DNA from: Phycisphaerae bacterium
Lineage (GTDB): Bacteria; Planctomycetota; Phycisphaerae; UBA1845; CAIVHJ01
Length of the DNA stretch: 64,000 nucleotides
Assembly (NCBI GenBank): GCA_022072405.1
Contig: JAJVHX010000005.1
Span: 1 to 64,000, forward strand
Reading direction: 5' to 3'
Below are positions 44,493-52,700 of the stretch, piece by piece. The notes beneath the pieces are model-generated. The model ran no database searches and was not told the origin of the DNA. It worked only from the letters and a program-made list of their open reading frames with translations. Both the position numbers and the translations under genes were made by a program. How positions within the stretch are numbered: the stretch's first letter is position 1; every line of letters begins with the position of its first letter.

Positions 44493-46238
44493 TCAGCGCT
44501 CCCGAGCCACTTCCGGTTGATGTTGGGCGGGCGGCGCCTGCGGAAGCAATCCCAGTATCTCCCGCGCCCGGTTCAGGGCGCTATCGATGTTCCCCAGCAT
44601 GTTCTGTTCGCCGATCACCCGATCAAATCCGGATTTGGCGAACATGAACAGCAGGTGGGCATGCACTCCGGAGAGCAGCAGCGTGGTATTCTGCCGATGA
44701 CATTTTTCATAAAATTCCTCGAGGGCGTGCATGCCACTGGCATCAATGTAGGGCACGCTGCGCACCCGTAGAATAAAAACTTTCGGTGTCTGTTCCATCC
44801 CCCGCAGGATATCCTTCAACCGATCCGCCACCCCGAAAAAGAACGGTCCGTTGATCTCATATACTTCCACACCAGGTGGCACCTGACGCGATTGAATGGC
44901 ATTGGGATCAGGCCGTTCCTCATCCCCTTCTTCACCGCCATTCCCCACCGGCGCCACTCCCGACAACTCCGACATCCGCTTCATGAACAGCAGCGACGCC
45001 AGAATCATGCCCACCCCGACCGCCACGGTCAGGTCCATGAAAACGGTCAATCCGAAGGTGGTCAGCAACACGGCCCGATCGCTGGCCGGTGCACGCAACA
45101 GGTAGCGGAAATGATCCAGCTCGCTCATGTTCCAGGCGACCATGAACAGAATCGCCGCAAGCGTGGTCAGCGGAATTTTCTCAGCCCAGCTGGCGGCTAC
45201 CAGCATGCACAACAGCAACGTAACCGCATGAATGATGCCCGAGAGCGGCGTGCGGGCCCCGTTTTTTATATTGGCTGCCGTTCGGGCGATGGCTCCGGTG
45301 GCCGGCAAACCACCGAATAGCGCCGAAGCGATATTAGCCACTCCCTGGCCCACTAACTCGCAATCCGCCTTATGCCGCCTACCGGTCATACCGTCCGCTA
45401 CCACCGCCGACAGCAACGATTCAATGGCAATCAGCAGCGCCACCGTTGTCGCCGAAGGTACCAGTTCCTGAATGCGGCTCCAGGATATTTCGGGCAGCGA
45501 CGGCATCGGAAAACTGTGGGGTATGGCTCCGAAGCGCGAACTGATCGTATCCACCGGCAGCTTGAAAACCCACACCACCACCGCTGCGACAATCACGGTG
45601 AAGATCGCCGCCGGCAGGCGGGGTACCCAGCGTCGCGACGCCATCATCAGCAGCAGACTGCCCATCCCCACCGCCACTGTCGGCCATTGCACCGACAGGA
45701 TATTCTGTGTGTAAGCCTGAATTTTCGGAATAAACTCCGCCGGTACCGAACCCATCTGCAGCCCGAGAAAATCCTTGACCTGTGCCACAGCAATGATAAT
45801 CGCGATCCCAGAAGTAAATCCGGTCGTCACCGGGTAGGGAATGAATTTGATCATGGAGCCGAAACGGGCCAAACCCATGATGATGACAATCACGCCGGCC
45901 ATCAGGGTGGTCAGCAACAAGCCGTCATAACCAAATTCCTGCGCGACGTGGTAGATGATGACGATGAATGCACCGGTGGGTCCGCCGATCTGCACGCGAC
46001 TACCGCCCAGCGCTGAAATCAAAAATCCCGCCACCACCGCCGTAATTAATCCCAGTGCCGGAGGGCTGATTCCGGAACTGCTCGCCACCGCTTCCGGAAT
46101 CGAGGCAATCCCAAAAGCAATCGCCAGCGGCAGGGCGATCACGCCGACCGTCAAGCCGGCCAGTAAATCACTGACCAGCGTTGCTCGTGTATAGCCTTCG
46201 CGCAAACAGACTATTGATTTGGGAAGGTAGCGGGGCAT
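44493..46238 (-). CDS. SulP-family anion transporter with STAS domain
   Basis: Encodes 581 residues from the ATG at 46238; the longer upstream frame is not protein-like. The first helices contain DLLAGLTVGVIALPLAIAFGIAS and VQIGGPTGAFIVIIY, the SLC26/SulP signature. About twelve transmembrane segments are followed by a C-terminal STAS domain (FILRVRSVPYIDASGMHALEEFYEK). SulP proteins import sulfate, bicarbonate or other anions with sodium or protons. Which one applies here cannot be told. Confidence 0.88.
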   Translation of the reverse strand: MPRYLPKSIVCLREGYTRATLVSDLLAGLTVGVIALPLAIAFGIASIPEAVASSSGISPPALGLITAVVAGFLISALGGSRVQIGGPTGAFIVIIYHVAQEFGYDGLLLTTLMAGVIVIIMGLARFGSMIKFIPYPVTTGFTSGIAIIIAVAQVKDFLGLQMGSVPAEFIPKIQAYTQNILSVQWPTVAVGMGSLLLMMASRRWVPRLPAAIFTVIVAAVVVWVFKLPVDTISSRFGAIPHSFPMPSLPEISWSRIQELVPSATTVALLIAIESLLSAVVADGMTGRRHKADCELVGQGVANIASALFGGLPATGAIARTAANIKNGARTPLSGIIHAVTLLLCMLVAASWAEKIPLTTLAAILFMVAWNMSELDHFRYLLRAPASDRAVLLTTFGLTVFMDLTVAVGVGMILASLLFMKRMSELSGVAPVGNGGEEGDEERPDPNAIQSRQVPPGVEVYEINGPFFFGVADRLKDILRGMEQTPKVFILRVRSVPYIDASGMHALEEFYEKCHRQNTTLLLSGVHAHLLFMFAKSGFDRVIGEQNMLGNIDSALNRAREILGLLPQAPPAQHQPEVARER

Positions 46239-46324
46239 AGGCTTCTTTCTTCTGCGCAACAAAAGGGCGTGAAGATATCCGGTATCCAGACCGTTGCCAA
46301 TAGGAAAATGGCGAAACAGTTTGT

Positions 46325-47179
46325 TCAGATATTCACAGTGTTGCTGATGGACTTCTGATTTTCGAAGACCAGCAATTTGCCATCGCGTTGGGTGAGCTGA
46401 TAGCGGGCAGGGTTGTCGCCTAACCCGTGATAGGTATGTTGCCGGCCAGCAGGAGTCACTTGCAGATGATGATAGCCGCAAACCAGATCGGTATCGGGAG
46501 CGGTGCTATTGAGTGTTACGCTGGCCAGGATCAGAAAACTGGTCTGGCGATGTAGATCGAGTGTTTCGGCGTCGTGCAACACCCGACGGGATTGAATCAC
46601 GGCGTTGGTTATGGCTGCATAAAGACTGCGATACTCCGGGCAGACCTTGTTCGGGTCGCGCAAAAGTGCAATCCGATCCAGATTATCCATGCGCAGCTGC
46701 TCTTCGAGTTCATGGATATATTCCGCATTGGATTGGCCTTGCAGCAGGATGTTCAGTGCTCCACAGGCGGTCGATTCCTGACCATATCGATGCAGCAGGC
46801 CGAAGCGCAAACCCTCCGGCGTGTTCTCCTTGCCGACGTGGCTGTTGATGCGGGCCACGATCACCAGCGGCTGATTGGGGTTATCACCGGTGGAAAAATG
46901 TTGCGTGGTGATCCACAGCGATGCCCGCTCATATCGCGCCCCCAGGTTGGCGGTGTTCATCGCCATACGGTGAAACATCTTCAGATCGGGCAGCAGGTAC
47001 TGGCAGAATCGCTCATGAAAGGATTTCAGGCATTCCAATTCCGCTTCATCCGAACAGGTGATCTGGATAGCACCGATCATCCGTGTACCCATCAACTGCA
47101 CGTAACGGCGGAGCGCGTCGTTCACGCTGTCAAGGTCATGTTCCTGGCCGATCATCGCATCGAGATTCTGCAGCGGCAT
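46325..47179 (-). CDS. Unrecognised soluble protein
   Basis: Encodes 284 residues, without signal peptide or transmembrane helix. It has even composition, a helical first third (ALRRYVQLMGTRMIGAIQITCSDEAELECLKSFHERFCQYLL) and beta-rich later parts (LVIVARINSHVGKE, LVCGYHHLQVTPAGRQHTYHG). No known family is recognised. It is downstream of a 56-residue gene in the same direction, with 51 bases between, and probably shares its transcript. Confidence 0.5.
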   Translation of the reverse strand: MPLQNLDAMIGQEHDLDSVNDALRRYVQLMGTRMIGAIQITCSDEAELECLKSFHERFCQYLLPDLKMFHRMAMNTANLGARYERASLWITTQHFSTGDNPNQPLVIVARINSHVGKENTPEGLRFGLLHRYGQESTACGALNILLQGQSNAEYIHELEEQLRMDNLDRIALLRDPNKVCPEYRSLYAAITNAVIQSRRVLHDAETLDLHRQTSFLILASVTLNSTAPDTDLVCGYHHLQVTPAGRQHTYHGLGDNPARYQLTQRDGKLLVFENQKSISNTVNI

Positions 47180-47230
47180 CGTTACGCTCCCGGATTGCTT
47201 TACACCTGCGGCTATTATGATCGGAAAGCG

Positions 47231-47401
47231 TCACGATCTCCAGTACCAGACGATCGCCACCGAATGTCCATGATTGTCTGAATGTGAGATGGAAATCACC
47301 TGCTCGGGCCGGAGTGCGTTCACAAACTCCGCCACTTCTTTGCACATCATGTCCCAGCTGGTAAACAGACTGGCATCAAAGATCCGATAACACGCCTGCA
47401 T
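47231..47401 (-). CDS. Small protein of 56 residues
   Basis: Reads MQACYRIFDASLFTSWDMMC, KEVAEFVNALRPEQVISIS and HSDNHGHSVAIVWYWRS. The composition and the VISISHSDNHGHSVAIVWYW strand pattern resemble DUF4177-like small beta proteins, such as its neighbour at 47902. It is likely real because it lies between two same-strand genes, but support is limited. Confidence 0.5.
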   Translation of the reverse strand: MQACYRIFDASLFTSWDMMCKEVAEFVNALRPEQVISISHSDNHGHSVAIVWYWRS

Positions 47402-47424
47402 TGCTTATTCCCCCGAAATGCTAT

Positions 47425-47847
47425 TTATGCTTCCTCCAGCCATCCAATTACCATTGTGGCGGCGGCGGGTCTGTGATGATTCAGGATTGACTCGATCACA
47501 CCCGCCCACTGCGCCGCACCCAGTCCGGTGATCCGATACAATCCATCTCCCAGTGATTCGATGGTGATACCGCGATTCTGATCAACAGGTGGCAGGTGCG
47601 GCAGGGCATCAAGCCCCTGCAATCCCACGTTTAGTACCTGTTCATTACCGTTATTAAATGCAATTTCCACGAATGGGTTTTCATATCCCTGCCATTCAAA
47701 ATGGGTCCAGGCATCTTTACCATCGGCCAGCAACTGACCTGTCAGCTTGAGATATAAATCATGAGGTGTCGGATACTCCAGACTGGGGCTGATTGTTTTG
47801 TGCTTGTGGCCGCTGAACATGGCTTTTATTTTTTGAAATAAATTCAT
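47425..47847 (-). CDS. Unrecognised small protein
   Basis: Encodes 140 residues from MNLFQKI. A lysine-rich N-terminus is followed by a mixed alpha/beta body (FVEIAFNNGNEQVLNVGLQGLDALPHL, YRITGLGAAQWAGVIESILNHH). No family is recognised. It lies in a row of small minus-strand genes (46325-48108) that may be co-transcribed. Confidence 0.45.
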   Translation of the reverse strand: MNLFQKIKAMFSGHKHKTISPSLEYPTPHDLYLKLTGQLLADGKDAWTHFEWQGYENPFVEIAFNNGNEQVLNVGLQGLDALPHLPPVDQNRGITIESLGDGLYRITGLGAAQWAGVIESILNHHRPAAATMVIGWLEEA

Positions 47848-47901
47848 ATATCGTTGCAGCTTGATGTGCCGGGATATTACTTTCCAACCCAACCACCTGC
47901 T

Positions 47902-48108
47902 TCAGTTAACGGGGCGTTCGAAGATCAGCTCGTAGTACTTCGCCGCGCCATAGACGCCGATGCCCGGCGCGAAAATCTGCACCAGTCGCCAGCCTTGGGC
48001 GGCATATTGATGGATCACCTCCTGATATTCATTTCTGACTGAGTGTTTTACCGCCATCCAGCCTTCCCCCAGTCGCACAAAACAATATTCGAATCGGGTC
48101 GTGTTCAT
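47902..48108 (-). CDS. DUF4177-like small protein
   Basis: Encodes 68 residues: FEYCFVRLG, EYQEVIHQYAAQGWRLVQIFAPG and KYYELIFERPV. The E-VI---A-QGWRLVQIF...Y-E-IFERP pattern is that of DUF4177, a small beta-alpha protein of unknown function. It precedes 47425 on the same strand. Confidence 0.7.
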   Translation of the reverse strand: MNTTRFEYCFVRLGEGWMAVKHSVRNEYQEVIHQYAAQGWRLVQIFAPGIGVYGAAKYYELIFERPVN

Positions 48109-48173
48109 GATTGGCTCACTTGCGCTGTAAATTGGATAACCATTAACGTTACTGCGTAATCAATGACGCATAT

Positions 48174-48386
48174 TTACGAACCGGTATCGCGCTGGGCTTC
48201 GAGGATGGCGGCTTGCATCGCCTGCGTATGACCGCTGTGTCCGCTGGTTGAAGCAATGCACGCCACCCCGAAACCAAATCCCGATAATTTGTTGAACCAC
48301 AATTGCTGCCCGGTGCGTGGATCCAGGCCATAGGTATAGCCCATTACCGAGACGATGAGCAGATCACTCTCCACCAGCAGACTGTC
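48174..48386 (-). pseudogene. 5'-truncated copy of the PQQ-propeller gene
   Basis: About 70 residues, LLVESDLLIVSVMGYTYGLD and TGQQLWFNKLSGFGFGVACI, correspond to residues 38-107 of the gene at 49806-50129. The first third is missing; its place is taken by a GGTGGCATGG hairpin starting at 48387. The downstream flank (48109-48173) also matches the flank of the intact copy (49640-49805), except that the latter contains a MITE-like element. It is a broken duplicate. Confidence 0.75.
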
Positions 48387-48421
48387 GGGTGGCATGGTTA
48401 CTGCTTTGAGTAACCATGCTC
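48387..48421. repeat. RAYT-linked REP hairpin 1
   Basis: GGTGG then stem GCATGGTTA (48392-48400) / TAACCATGC (48411-48419). It marks the break point of the truncated propeller copy. Confidence 0.7.
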
Positions 48422-48541
48422 GAAGAACAATCTAACCGGTTATTATCATCTGCCGCGTTTACCGTTTTCATTGTTTCGATTCCGTCCGCAACGATCCATA
48501 TGCTGAACAAGATACATTTGCTCAGTTCGCATCAGATCCGA

Positions 48542-48578
48542 GCATGGTTGCCCCCGGAGGGCAACCATGCCACCCGTC
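48542..48578. repeat. RAYT-linked REP hairpin 2 (inverted)
   Basis: Stem GCATGGTTGCC / GGCAACCATGC, followed by CACCCGTC. It has opposite orientation to REP 1. Confidence 0.8.
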
Positions 48579-48633
48579 ACACCTTGCGTTACATCCTCAT
48601 CCTGCCGCCCCGGGATGCCCACCCGGCTTGCGA

Positions 48634-48833
48634 TCACGAATCACCGGAGTCGGATTCAACTTCGACCATTTCCAGGTCCCTCAACAACTGATGCTTCAAG
48701 CTGCCTTGATCGCTGGCCTTTCTCTGCTGAACATACATTTCGGATTCCAGTTCGCGCTTTTTTGCTCGTGTCGGGCCTTGACTCGACGATACCACTCCCA
48801 TCTGATGATGCCAACAATCCAACCCCACATCAT
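48634..48833 (-). pseudogene. Small membrane-protein gene broken in an A run
   Basis: One frame reads MMWGWIVGIIRWEWYRRVKARHEQ, the other KKRELESEMYVQQRKASDQGSLKHQLLRDLEMVEVESDSGDS. They join if a run of six As at about 48760-48765 (coding strand) had seven. Restored, it is a 66-residue protein with a transmembrane helix and a coiled coil. It lies between two REP hairpins, and the evidence is limited. Confidence 0.35.
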
Positions 48834-48864
48834 TCCCCTCCAGACTGGTCGCCCAAGTTGTCTG

Positions 48865-48919
48865 GGTGGCATGGTTGCCTGTCTTTTATCCTGAGCTTGT
48901 CGAAGGATGGCAACCATGC
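48865..48919. repeat. RAYT-linked REP hairpin 3 (left flank of RAYT)
   Basis: GGTGGCATGGTTGCC pairs with GGCAACCATGC across a 30-base loop that itself contains TCCTGAGCTTGTCGAAGGA. It directly precedes the stop of the RAYT gene. Confidence 0.8.
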
Positions 48920-48927
48920 TCGGATAA

Positions 48928-49527
48928 TCATATAACTGATTTATTCCTTTCGTCTAACGGTAACGATTCACAGTCAATTTCTAGCGGACATTCTTCAAGA
49001 CCCGCAAATGCTCGAGCACTGGACCAGGGCCAATCAGTCGGTTTTTCAACCAATTGCTTTCGAACTGGGTTGGTATGCAGGTAATCGATGGCTTCCCATA
49101 CATATCTGGTATTCACCAGATTCCGGTCATAACCACCACCAGGTTGCCAGAAGCGATAGTGCTGGCGACCATTCGGTTGGGCATCCTGCATGCGGTTCAA
49201 AAATGATGGCGCATAACGACGAACATAGCTGATCGCCCGGTTGGCCACTGACAATTTCATAGTTTTCAGCATAGCACTGATGGAATAGGGTTCCGTTGAT
49301 GGATAGATCAGTAAATGCACATGGTTCGGCATGATCACATAAGCCCATAGATCAAAAGCATGTTTACATCGGGCGCGCTGGATCGCTTCGATCATCCAGT
49401 CAGCCGTACGTCTTTTAGAAAGAAAGGATTGACCTCGATAACAACTGAAAGTGAGCATATGGGCATCGCCCGGCTCGTTAATTCGCCGACAGGTTTTACG
49501 ACTGACTCCTTTGGCATAGTTGCCCAT
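48928..49527 (-). CDS. REP-associated tyrosine transposase (RAYT)
   Basis: Encodes 199 residues from MGNYAKG; the longer frame would start inside the flanking REP. The Y1-transposase HUH motif is MPNHVHLLI (His69 and His71), with AHMLTFSCYRGQSFL before and TRYVWEAIDYLHTNPVRKQLV (candidate catalytic tyrosines 142 or 149) after. It is a single-strand-DNA nuclease/transposase that recognises REP hairpins. Two such hairpins flank the gene in inverted orientation (48865 and 49580), and three more lie nearby. It is complete and could be active. Confidence 0.88.
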   Translation of the reverse strand: MGNYAKGVSRKTCRRINEPGDAHMLTFSCYRGQSFLSKRRTADWMIEAIQRARCKHAFDLWAYVIMPNHVHLLIYPSTEPYSISAMLKTMKLSVANRAISYVRRYAPSFLNRMQDAQPNGRQHYRFWQPGGGYDRNLVNTRYVWEAIDYLHTNPVRKQLVEKPTDWPWSSARAFAGLEECPLEIDCESLPLDERNKSVI

Positions 49528-49579
49528 ATCGTCTCGCCCGATCTCGTTGATAGATTGTCCTGTTATATTATCTGGTCCG

Positions 49580-49641
49580 AGCCTGGTTGCCCCTCCTTCG
49601 CCACGCTCAGGAGAAAGGGCGGGCAACCATGCCACCCGTCA
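49580..49641. repeat. RAYT-linked REP hairpin 4 (right flank of RAYT)
   Basis: Stem GCCTGGTTGCCC / GGGCAACCATGCC, followed by ACCCGTC. It mirrors the left flank, so the RAYT gene sits in an inverted pair (BIME-like). Confidence 0.8.
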
Positions 49642-49668
49642 TGATTGGCTCACTTGCGCTGTAATTCG

Positions 49669-49758
49669 GGCACTGGTATGGTTTCACCGAGCCGCGACCG
49701 TAAGGGAGCGGTTTTTAACATAGTGTGTTTGAATTTTGCTTCAAACAATACCAGTACC
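49669..49758 (+). repeat. MITE-like repeat with identifiable empty site
   Basis: Left end GGCACTGGTATGGTTTCACC, right end ACAATACCAGTACC. It lies in the flank of the intact propeller gene. The duplicate locus at 48128-48150 lacks it and reads TGTAAATTGGATAA, against TGTAATTCG-element-GCTATTTGGATAA here. This fits an 8-bp target duplication. Confidence 0.85.
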
Positions 49759-49805
49759 GCTATTTGGATAATCATTGACGCAACTGCGTAGTCAATGACG
49801 CATAT

Positions 49806-50129
49806 TTACGAACCTGCATCGCGCTGGGCTTCGAGATCGGCGGCTTGCATCGCCTGCGTATGACCGCTGTGGCCACGGGTTGAAGCAACACACGCCACTC
49901 CGGAACCAAATCCTGACAGTTTGTTGAACCACAGTTCTTGCCCGGTGCGCGGATCCAGGCCATAGGTATAGCCCATCACTGAGACGATGAGCAGATCGTC
50001 CTCTACCAGCAGGCTGACATATCCTCTTCCCTGACTGGCCTTCCACGACCACACCAGTTCACCGCTCGCCCGAGCCAACGCCGCCACCCGCGAATTTAGC
50101 CCCACATAGATCAGCTCACTGCTTCTCAT
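49806..50129 (-). CDS. PQQ-like beta-propeller fragment protein
   Basis: Encodes 107 residues: LIYVGLNSRVAALARASGELVWSWK, then LLVEDDLLIVSVMGYTYGLDPRTGQELWF. The VYVG...V-AL---GELVW and GLDP-TGQELW repeats are those of PQQ-like beta-propeller blades. Only two blades are present, while propellers have seven or eight, so this is probably a remnant or a part that pairs with others. The 5'-truncated copy at 48174 is about 90% identical where they overlap. Confidence 0.6.
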   Translation of the reverse strand: MRSSELIYVGLNSRVAALARASGELVWSWKASQGRGYVSLLVEDDLLIVSVMGYTYGLDPRTGQELWFNKLSGFGSGVACVASTRGHSGHTQAMQAADLEAQRDAGS

Positions 50130-50313
50130 AGATCTGCTATCCTCACAGGTGTTTCATATCTGTGTGGCCTGGCTCCATTCTGTAGGGTCTGCGGTATGCC
50201 ATGCTCATCCCAGGCGCGCCGGGACGAGAGCATGCTTATCATTGTCCACATGCCCGCCCAATGCTGCGGACATACCACCCAGTCTTGAAAGTTGTGGCTC
50301 CTGCACTACGGTA

Positions 50314-50838
50314 CTATCTGAATAGATACCGCAATGTAAAGTTATCCCACGCCGGAGCATTGATATAACCTATTTCGGCAAGGATAATCATGGTTAATAT
50401 GCTCAGGCCGATTAGCATCTGTACACCACCAACTACATAAGCTTTCCAGCCGGTGGTTAGGACAAATAAGTCTTCAGTTTCCATGTCCTCAGCATTTTTA
50501 TAATCTCGCTTTCGTTCCTGTGTTGTTCGTCCGACCAGGCTGGTGCGTGTGAATATAGAAATAAGCCCGCCGATCACGAAAAACAAACCGGTACTCACAC
50601 CGATACACTTGGTCATTAACCGGTCGATATCTGCTATCCATCCAATGCCCAGCATCACCATGGCGCTGATAAGATAGACAATGAGCAGCAGGATGTGCAT
50701 TTCGATGCCGGATGCTTCCCGGATATTGTCAGCCGTGGTGGGGCGGACTTCTCGATAGAGTATTGTGCCGCACTGTCGGCACTTACCGCTTTCGTAGATC
50801 GGTTCACCACACTTCTCACATATTCCCGTGATACTCAT
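50314..50838 (-). CDS. Membrane protein with N-terminal zinc ribbon
   Basis: Encodes 174 residues from MSITGIC. CEKCGEPIYESGKCRQCG is a zinc ribbon. Hydrophobic helices lie at about 46-68, 77-98 and 132-155, with a charged cytoplasmic loop (TTQERKRDYKNAEDMETEDLF). No known family is recognised; it belongs to the group of zinc-headed membrane proteins in this window. Confidence 0.55.
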   Translation of the reverse strand: MSITGICEKCGEPIYESGKCRQCGTILYREVRPTTADNIREASGIEMHILLLIVYLISAMVMLGIGWIADIDRLMTKCIGVSTGLFFVIGGLISIFTRTSLVGRTTQERKRDYKNAEDMETEDLFVLTTGWKAYVVGGVQMLIGLSILTMIILAEIGYINAPAWDNFTLRYLFR

Positions 50839-50855
50839 TCTAATATCCGTGCAGA

Positions 50856-50888
50856 TGGCATGGTTGCCTGATTGGAGCAACCATGCTA
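50856..50888. repeat. RAYT-linked REP hairpin 5
   Basis: GCATGGTTGC (50858-50867) / GCAACCATGC (50877-50886), preceded by GATG. It lies upstream of the gene at 50314. Confidence 0.7.
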
Positions 50889-50933
50889 GGACGATTCAAT
50901 TCGCAAACGATCACACCCATAAAAACCATAAAA

Positions 50934-50955
50934 GGGTGGGTCAGATGACCCACCC
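50934..50955 (-). terminator. Terminator after flotillin
   Basis: Perfect GGGTGGGTCA / TGACCCACCC stem. On the minus strand it is followed by TTTTATGGTTTTT, 15 bases after the flotillin stop. Confidence 0.85.
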
Positions 50956-50969
50956 TGGGATTGACCATG

Positions 50970-52523
50970 CTACACCCGTTTGACGTCACTGGTTTTGGCG
51001 GGTGGCGAGGTTTGGCCGTCGCCGGAAGATTTGACGACGTCGGCCAGCCCCGGCAGTTTCTTCAGAAGTTCCTGCAGATTCACACCGCTGAGCGATTCGA
51101 GGATCGGCGGCAACTGGGCGATCACCTCGGTTACGTCGCGGGTGATTTTGCTGGCCCCGCTGCCGGCGGAACCGTTGCTCCCGCCCAGATCGACGATGTT
51201 GATCTTGTCCACGCGGGTCAGCGGGCTGGCGACCTCCTTGGCGATCTGCGGCAGAACCTGCACGATCATCTGCAGCACCGCCGCCTGGTTGTACTGCTGA
51301 TAGGCGTCGGCTTTCTTCCGCATCGCTTCGGCTTCGGCGGCACCGGTGGCGGCGACGATATCCGCCTGGGCGATACCGCGGGCCCGGATGGCCGCTGCTT
51401 CACCTTCACCCAGCGCCTGAGCCGCGGCGCCTTCGCCTTCGCCGAGCGTCTGCCTGGCGGCCGCTTCGGCTTTGGCTTCGAGTTCGCGTTTCATCTGGGC
51501 CGCTTTGGCCATCGCCTCGATGCGATAGCGTTCGGCGTCGGCTGCTGCGTTAACCGTGGCGGCCAGTTCCTTCTGCTTGCGGGCGATTTCCTTGTCCTGC
51601 AGCTCAATGCTCTTTTCACGCTCGATGATGGCGATCTTGATCTCCTCCGCCTTCACCAGCTGCGCCGTTTTGTTCTTCTGCAGTTCATACGCCAGGTCCG
51701 ATTCAGCCTTGCGCAGGTTGACCGCGGCCTGGTAGTCGGCCCGTTTGCTTTCGTAATCGCGCTGGGCTTCGGCGATCTTGGTATTGGCGACGAATTCCGC
51801 CTCCTTGCCCGACTGCTGGGCCTGGGCGCTCTTGATGTCGGCGTCGCGCTTGGCTTCCGCTTCGGCGATGACGGCATCGCGCTTGACCTGCGAAATTCGG
51901 GGCCGGCCCAGGGCTTCGAGATAACCTTCCTCATCCTGGATGTCCCGAAGGGTGAAACTGTCGATACTCAGTCCCATGTTGGCCATGTCGCCGGCGGCCA
52001 CTTCCTGCACCTTGCTGGTGAAGCGGTCGCGATCCTTGTAAATCTCCTCGACCGTCAGCGTGCCGACGATGGCCCGGAGGTGGCCTTCGAGCGTCTGCTT
52101 GGCGATCTCCATCATTTGGCCGGTCCCCATCGACAAGAAGCGCTCGGCTGCGGTCGAGATGCTGATATCATCGCCGCGTACTTTGATCTGGGCCACCGCA
52201 TCGACATTGATCGCCACGCCGGTGATGGTGTAAATTTTCTTGGCCAGCACGTCAATGGTCATTAATTCCAGACTGAGCATCTGGAAGCTTTCAATGATCG
52301 GCCAGACGATGCCGCCCCCGCCCTTGATAATGCGGGGAATTTTGTTGCCCTTATCATCCGACCGCCCGAATCCACCGTAAATGATCAAGGCTTCATTCGG
52401 GCCGGCTTTGCGATAACGGGCTGCGAAAATCACAAAAATGAAAAAGAACAAACCGCCGATCCCGATGACCAGCCAACCCCACCCCGGAATATTCACCGCC
52501 GCCAGATTCAGCATCGCCATCAT
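50970..52523 (-). CDS. Flotillin-like protein
   Basis: Encodes 517 residues. An N-terminal transmembrane helix (GWGWLVIGIGGLFFFIFVIFAARY) precedes the SPFH domain (GPNEALIIYGGFG ... VDAVAQIKV ... TLEGHLRAIVGTLTVEEIYKDRDRF). A long EA-rich coiled coil follows (AEAEAKRDADIKSAQAQQSGKEAEF ... EAKAEAAARQTLGEGEGAAAQALGEGEAA). This is flotillin (FloT/YuaG/YqiK type), which builds membrane microdomains. The NfeD-like gene upstream on the same strand is its normal partner. Confidence 0.92.
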   Translation of the reverse strand: MMAMLNLAAVNIPGWGWLVIGIGGLFFFIFVIFAARYRKAGPNEALIIYGGFGRSDDKGNKIPRIIKGGGGIVWPIIESFQMLSLELMTIDVLAKKIYTITGVAINVDAVAQIKVRGDDISISTAAERFLSMGTGQMMEIAKQTLEGHLRAIVGTLTVEEIYKDRDRFTSKVQEVAAGDMANMGLSIDSFTLRDIQDEEGYLEALGRPRISQVKRDAVIAEAEAKRDADIKSAQAQQSGKEAEFVANTKIAEAQRDYESKRADYQAAVNLRKAESDLAYELQKNKTAQLVKAEEIKIAIIEREKSIELQDKEIARKQKELAATVNAAADAERYRIEAMAKAAQMKRELEAKAEAAARQTLGEGEGAAAQALGEGEAAAIRARGIAQADIVAATGAAEAEAMRKKADAYQQYNQAAVLQMIVQVLPQIAKEVASPLTRVDKINIVDLGGSNGSAGSGASKITRDVTEVIAQLPPILESLSGVNLQELLKKLPGLADVVKSSGDGQTSPPAKTSDVKRV

Positions 52524-52700
52524 GATTTATCTCCTGTGTATTTGATCATCCTATTCATTTATACCCACACGGGTCATTCCGAGTACGTCCGTTGCGGCGG
52601 GTGATCAACGAATCCCGCCCAATTGCATTTAACGTTTCGAACAGCCGGATCCCGCGAACTGCTCGAGATGACCAACTTACCTGCTTCACAAGATGCCAAG

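Noticed and set aside
48387-48421. Rho-independent terminator
   Set aside because: The hairpin lacks a T run and belongs to the REP family with five copies around the RAYT gene.
48928-49635. Longer RAYT start at 49635
   Set aside because: The first 36 codons are the translated REP hairpin (MAWLPALSPERG). A start inside the repeat is unlikely; ATG 49527 is preferred.
50961-52265. 434-residue open frame opposite flotillin
   Set aside because: It is a shadow of the EA-rich coiled coil. Its phenylalanine/leucine/glycine-rich composition is that of reverse-complemented GCC/GAG codons.
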